This document shows positions 15,577 through 18,658 of a stretch of DNA of 18,658 bases, piece after piece; position 1 is the stretch's first letter, and every line of letters begins with the position of its first letter. Position numbers and translations under genes: made by a program. The stretch is from an uncultured Acinetobacter sp. (GTDB lineage: Bacteria > Cyanobacteriota > Vampirovibrionia > Gastranaerophilales > Gastranaerophilaceae). Under the pieces are notes generated by a model. The model was given only the letters and a program-made list of their open reading frames with translations. It ran no database searches and was not told the DNA's origin. Where the stretch lies: NCBI GenBank assembly GCA_946623365.1, contig CAMORE010000032.1, positions 1 to 18,658 of the forward strand. The letters run 5' to 3'.

Positions 15577-17508
15577 TTATAATCTATCCGCTACTGAATC
15601 ATCCCCATCTTGAATAATTCTTGGTGTAATCATAATAACCAGCTCTGACTTGCCTTTCTTAGAAGTAGTTGACCTAAAAGCTGCACCAACTAAAGGTAAA
15701 TCTCCCAGTACAGGTATTTTATTTACAACTTTATTTTCAGTTTCTTGTATCATACCACCGAGAACAAGAGTCTCTCCGTCACGTATTCTTACATTTTTCA
15801 AATCTAAGTTTCTTCTGTTAAGTAATGTAGCACCTAAGTCTTTACCTCCGAGAATATTATCTGAATATACCTGACCGGCTTCTGTAGCATACTCCGGTTT
15901 AATATTTAGTGTTACATACCCGTCAGGTGATATAAACGGTACTAAAGATATTTTTATACCTTTATCATCACCGATTGTATAGTTTCTTTGAACGGCACCG
16001 TTCGAACTACCCGCTCCGGCTTGGGTAGAAGTTAAAAACTCTGATGTCACTTTTTCTACATAATCTTCTGTCAAATCAATGATAGATTCTTGACCATTTG
16101 TAATTATAATTTTCGGATTAGCCAAGACTCTTGCTTTTTGGTTTTCTATTAAATAATTCATTGTCCACGAAATATAAGTTCCGGGATATTGTTCCCTAAC
16201 GGTTAAATAGTCATCATACGGCTTATATACTTGTCCGGCAACTTGCTTATTGTCATCATATACATTGGTTTTAATATATCTTGTAATTGGCATATAATGT
16301 TCAAGAATACCGCCTGCTCCTGCTCTTCCGCCTGTAAATCGTCCGCCTTGATTTGAAAATGCCCAAGTTCCCGCACCAAATGACCAATTGTTTTGGAATT
16401 CCTTACTGCCTTGCTCTGTAAGTTCAACAATTGAAACTTCTAAATATGCCTGCGGTTGTCTTATATCGTTTGTTTTAATAAAGTTTTCTACCATTTGAGC
16501 CTGCGCTTCAGAACCGCCGATTAACATAATTGTTCCTCTTTGCGGATAATATGATATAGCTAAGTTCTGCATATCAAATGCTGAAACAGCACCTGATGAT
16601 GAAACTGATGCCGAACAAGCTACAATACCTTCTCCCAGTTTGATTGTATCGGATACTGACGACGAAGAAGAAGATGATGATGAAGATGATGACGACGACG
16701 AAGCACCACCTGTAACAATTCCGGCAGCACCACCGGTACCCACGCCCGGTTCCGGAGGTATATAATCGCCTTGTGCATTTCCGCCGCCTGATGACATACC
16801 ATGAGCCGGCAGAAGCATATTACAAATCATATCAGCCATCTCCGCAGGAGTTGTATGATTTACAACAAATGTCCTTGACAGAGGTTCTTTATCAAGCTGT
16901 GCAATTACCTTTTTAACTATCGCTGCATCAGAAGGCATACCAAAAATAATTACCTCATTTGTAGCAGCATTAACCGTTGCTGCTTCAACTCCTGACAAAC
17001 CTGCTTTCTTTATACCAAAAACATTCTTATTTAAAAAATTTGCTATACTTGATGCACTAACATATTTAACGGGGAAAATCATCATTTCTTGCTTTGAGAA
17101 AGCTGCATTATCCGCATTTGCTTTATCCATAATTATCAAAGTGTTGTCTTTAATATAATAGTTTAATCCGGATATTTGCAATACAAGAGAGAATGCTTCA
17201 TTAATAGGCATGTCAACCATGTCTAAAGTAACTTTTCCGTTTACATTAGAGTGGAAAACAATATTCTTGCCTGCCTTATCAGCAAACATTCTTAACACTT
17301 GTTTAACATCTGAGTCTCTTAAACTGAGTGTTATTTTGTCATTACGGCTCGTCAATTGAACATCGCCGACGATAGTTGTGGAATTATCAGCTAATGCACT
17401 GTCGGACGAATTATATCCGTTATATGATGGATATGAAAAACCGACAGGTGCTGTAAAAGCCAGTAATAACGCTGCAGACAATAGTCTTTGTATATTACTA
17501 TATCTCAT
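15577..17508 (-). CDS. Secretin of type IV pilus / type II secretion (PilQ/GspD)
   Basis: A 643-residue outer-membrane channel for the pilus or secreted proteins. A signal peptide (1-25, ending in FSY) is followed by an N0/STN-type domain (about 57-128, LSLRDSDVKQVLRMF and GKVTLDMVDMPINEAF). Next come N1 (VKYVSASSIANFLNK to IFGMPSDAAIVKKVIAQLD, about 145-208) and N2 (FVVNHTTPAEMADMICNML, from 215). A Gly/Ser linker contains 15 consecutive Ser at 270-284. The conserved secretin C-domain carries ARVLANPKIIITNGQESI, ISLVPFISPDGYVTLNI and TLVLGGMIQETENK. Both PilQ and GspD share this plan, and no AMIN domain is evident, so the GspD/PilQ split is unresolved. The start ATG overlaps the preceding gene's stop (TAATG). 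The operon continues directly into pilB. Confidence 0.95.
   Translation of the reverse strand: MRYSNIQRLLSAALLLAFTAPVGFSYPSYNGYNSSDSALADNSTTIVGDVQLTSRNDKITLSLRDSDVKQVLRMFADKAGKNIVFHSNVNGKVTLDMVDMPINEAFSLVLQISGLNYYIKDNTLIIMDKANADNAAFSKQEMMIFPVKYVSASSIANFLNKNVFGIKKAGLSGVEAATVNAATNEVIIFGMPSDAAIVKKVIAQLDKEPLSRTFVVNHTTPAEMADMICNMLLPAHGMSSGGGNAQGDYIPPEPGVGTGGAAGIVTGGASSSSSSSSSSSSSSSVSDTIKLGEGIVACSASVSSSGAVSAFDMQNLAISYYPQRGTIMLIGGSEAQAQMVENFIKTNDIRQPQAYLEVSIVELTEQGSKEFQNNWSFGAGTWAFSNQGGRFTGGRAGAGGILEHYMPITRYIKTNVYDDNKQVAGQVYKPYDDYLTVREQYPGTYISWTMNYLIENQKARVLANPKIIITNGQESIIDLTEDYVEKVTSEFLTSTQAGAGSSNGAVQRNYTIGDDKGIKISLVPFISPDGYVTLNIKPEYATEAGQVYSDNILGGKDLGATLLNRRNLDLKNVRIRDGETLVLGGMIQETENKVVNKIPVLGDLPLVGAAFRSTTSKKGKSELVIMITPRIIQDGDDSVADRL
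16657..16701 (-). repeat. 15-codon serine trinucleotide tract in the secretin gene
   Basis: Fifteen consecutive TCN codons (TCG, TCA and TCT mixed) make a Ser-only run at residues 270-284, between N2 and the channel domain. The third bases vary, so slippage would be less likely than in a pure repeat. A Gly-rich stretch precedes it, so it is a flexible linker. Confidence 0.9.
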
Positions 17509-18176
17509 TATTTTTCCCCTCCGAATTTCTTACTTAAATTTGAAATCTCATTGTGATTTAATGAACCATCCGTCAGCATCTCGCCAATACCTGCTTTGTA
17601 TGTATTTTTACCAAGCTGAACGGTTACACTGTCTTGTGCAATATTAAGAACTTTGTAATTGCGGACAACATCACCTTTTTTAACAAGATAATCACTGCCG
17701 TCTATATTTAAGATAGCAGACGGACTGTATTTATCAAACAATATGCCTGAAACTGCAGTATCCATAATTTTTGCAGCTTCTGTGTTTTCCTCAGTAAAAT
17801 CAGGCGGTTCAACTAAATCAAATTTTGGAACATCAGTTATAAGCTTATCGAGACGTTCAGCTTCTACAACTCTGTATGGCAGGAACGGATGAGCTTTTAC
17901 CACGCCCTGAGGAATAGAAATAACACTCTTCTTAGACGAAACTTCCGCAACTGAAACCGGAACTACCGTAAATGTTATATCTTGTTCTTCACTTTTAGTT
18001 TTCAATTTATTCATTGAAATTATTGCAAAAAGCAATACAAAACATAAAACGGAACTTAACAGAATCGCAGAGTATTTCTTCACCGGCTTATTCTTTTTTA
18101 TGTACGAATAAGCACAGACATCACTTGTTAATACATTACTATCTTTTTCAAGTTCCTTCATAAAACTATACATCAT
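17508..18176 (-). CDS. GspC/PilP-like inner-membrane protein
   Basis: A 222-residue bitopic protein, first gene of the pilus operon. The sequence has a short cytoplasmic stretch with basic residues KKNKPVKKY and one membrane helix SAILLSSVLCFVLLFAIISM (about 35-54). The rest is periplasmic and ends in a small beta domain, SPSAILNIDGSDYLVKKGDVV then YKVLNIAQDSVTVQLGK. This domain resembles the HR domain of GspC and the PilP fold, both of which touch the secretin. It would link the inner-membrane platform to the secretin encoded immediately downstream, with overlapping stop and start. ATGs at 18176 and 18173 are both possible; AAGAAG is better spaced for the second. pilM, pilN and pilO are not in this window. 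Confidence 0.72.
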   Translation of the reverse strand: MMYSFMKELEKDSNVLTSDVCAYSYIKKNKPVKKYSAILLSSVLCFVLLFAIISMNKLKTKSEEQDITFTVVPVSVAEVSSKKSVISIPQGVVKAHPFLPYRVVEAERLDKLITDVPKFDLVEPPDFTEENTEAAKIMDTAVSGILFDKYSPSAILNIDGSDYLVKKGDVVRNYKVLNIAQDSVTVQLGKNTYKAGIGEMLTDGSLNHNEISNLSKKFGGEK

Positions 18177-18307
18177 AACTTCTTAACCGTTTAAATACTT
18201 CTCTCTTAAAATATATAATATAACCGGACTTTTTGAATCATTTATTTGTATTACTTCTTTCAAATTTACAATAAAGTACAAAAAGCAATCCTCATTATAC
18301 TAATACT

Positions 18308-18335
18308 ATCATATCATATTTTATTAATATAGCAA
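18308..18335 (-). promoter_or_regulatory. Promoter for the pilus/secretion operon
   Basis: On minus, TTGCTA (18330-18335), a 16-bp spacer, then TATGAT (18308-18313). A second perfect TATAAT lies at 18294-18299 without a clear -35. Either gives a leader of about 110-130 nt before the ATG at 18176. Confidence 0.45.
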
Positions 18336-18395
18336 CAAGTTTTTTATTGAATTATTTTTAATTCAACAAGGAAACAAAATGTGTGCTGTTATCGC

Positions 18396-18458
18396 TGCAC
18401 AAGTAAAATAATTTGTTCCATATGCAACAAATAACACATTTTGTTGTATTTGTTCAAT
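18396..18458 (+). repeat. Dispersed palindromic repeat, copy C with a tandem partner
   Basis: The core 18421-18450 matches copy A at 25 of 30 positions in the same orientation. A degenerate unit (18396-18422, TGCACAAGTAAAAT through TTTGTTCCATA) sits directly before it, and a third start follows at 18451. The inverted arms TGCAACAAA (18423-18431) and TTTGTTGTA (18440-18448) still pair, a G-U replacing G-C. It lies upstream of the pilus operon promoter. Confidence 0.65.
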
Positions 18459-18472
18459 AACTCTTATTATAT

Positions 18473-18523
18473 CTACTTTTTCTCCTCTCTTTATTTCGGA
18501 TGTAAAGAGAGGAGAAAAAGTAG
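18473..18523. repeat. Perfect 21-bp inverted repeat
   Basis: Arms 18473-18493 and 18503-18523 are fully complementary with a 9-nt loop (TTTCGGATG). Each arm is a polypurine/polypyrimidine run. A related AGAGGAGAGAAA follows at 18529-18540. No gene ends nearby in the window. It may be a terminator of an off-window gene or an element end. Confidence 0.75.
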
Positions 18524-18540
18524 CAAAAAGAGGAGAGAAA

Positions 18541-18658
18541 CACCGGTAGAATAAGCCGTTTACATCAGCCTTCGGCTGAAGGACTGAATGGCTGGTTCGG
18601 CAAAGCCGAATGAACCTGCGGTACTTTCGCAAGAACGGCAGTCTACAAAACTATTGTC
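18541..18658. other. GC-rich, hairpin-rich non-coding stretch at the right edge
   Basis: Base composition is about half G+C, against AT-rich surroundings. Local stems are TCAGCC (18565-18570) with GGCTGA (18574-18579), the overlapping alternative CCTTC (18569-18573) with GAAGG (18578-18582), TTCGGC (18596-18601) with GCCGAA (18605-18610), and an 11-position arm 18616-18626 with 18631-18641 (two mismatches, TCGC loop). GACTG (18582-18586) could pair with CAGTC (18639-18643) to close them. Strand, ends and identity are unknown; I see no credible protein. It could be a structured RNA, a repeat or part of a mobile element. The rest of 18177-18658 holds the promoter, repeat C and the 21-bp inverted repeat. 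Confidence 0.4.

Noticed and set aside
16203..16430. Minus-strand frame inside the secretin gene in another phase
   Set aside because: A frame shadow; the secretin reading carries the domain motifs.
11193..18176. Complete type IV pilus system
   Set aside because: Pilins, prepilin peptidase, pilM-O and pilT are absent from the window, so only part of the machine is supported.
18363..18632. 89-codon minus-strand frame with an FSPLF...FSPLFTSEIKRGEK look
   Set aside because: It runs across repeat copy C and both arms of the 21-bp inverted repeat, which explain its repeated amino-acid pattern. No ribosome binding site or domain is visible.
18541..18658. tRNA, RNase P, SRP or tmRNA identity for the structured stretch
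   Set aside because: I looked for cloverleaf, T-loop and the conserved cores of these RNAs and saw none.

Overview
The window is AT-rich, tightly packed DNA from a diderm bacterium. It carries a secretin, a FhaC-type outer-membrane transporter and signal peptides, alongside an LCP-family protein. The YvcK protein has the two-helix membrane N-terminus that I associate with cyanobacterial homologues. Together with the low GC content and a hypothetical protein whose N-terminus contains an SFRGN motif, this suggests a non-photosynthetic cyanobacterial relative (Vampirovibrionia/Melainabacteria, probably Gastranaerophilales from a gut). That assignment is an inference from sequence character, not a database result.

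Left part (1-3160). The 5' end of an LCP-family gene runs off the left edge on the minus strand behind a good promoter. A 55-codon plus-strand gene with a strong ribosome binding site follows. It meets a minus-strand FhaC/TpsB-like outer-membrane transporter at a bidirectional terminator. Divergent from the transporter is a 104-residue protein of unknown function, closed by a perfect 17-bp hairpin.

Centre (3160-11190). A minus-strand cluster ycsF-like, yvcK, GT2 glycosyltransferase, manC (8237 down to 3337) has one promoter candidate and short gaps. It joins cell-envelope metabolism control (YvcK) with GDP-mannose supply and glycan transfer. On the plus strand is proB (glutamate 5-kinase), whose stop codon overlaps that of a convergent HdeD/DUF308 membrane protein. 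Next is an unrecognised plus-strand gene whose product has the spacing of protein-kinase catalytic residues and an Arg in place of the usual beta3 Lys.

Right part (11190-18180). One minus-strand operon encodes type IV pilus / type II secretion machinery, in transcription order: GspC/PilP-like inner-membrane protein, secretin (with a 15-serine tract), PilB/GspE ATPase, PilC/GspF platform protein, a small DUF6812-like protein and a short-chain dehydrogenase. All junctions overlap or are at most 16 nt. A promoter lies about 130 nt upstream of the first gene.

Non-coding structure. A dispersed palindromic repeat with a core of about 30 bp occurs three times in the same orientation (3231-3269, 11106-11144, 18421-18450), always between genes and each time flanked by decayed versions of itself. 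The right edge (18473-18658) holds a perfect 21-bp inverted repeat followed by an unusually GC-rich stretch with several hairpins, which looks like a structured RNA or a mobile/repeat element. These repeats and the kinase-like protein are the least explained parts of the window. No CRISPR array, tRNA or rRNA was seen.
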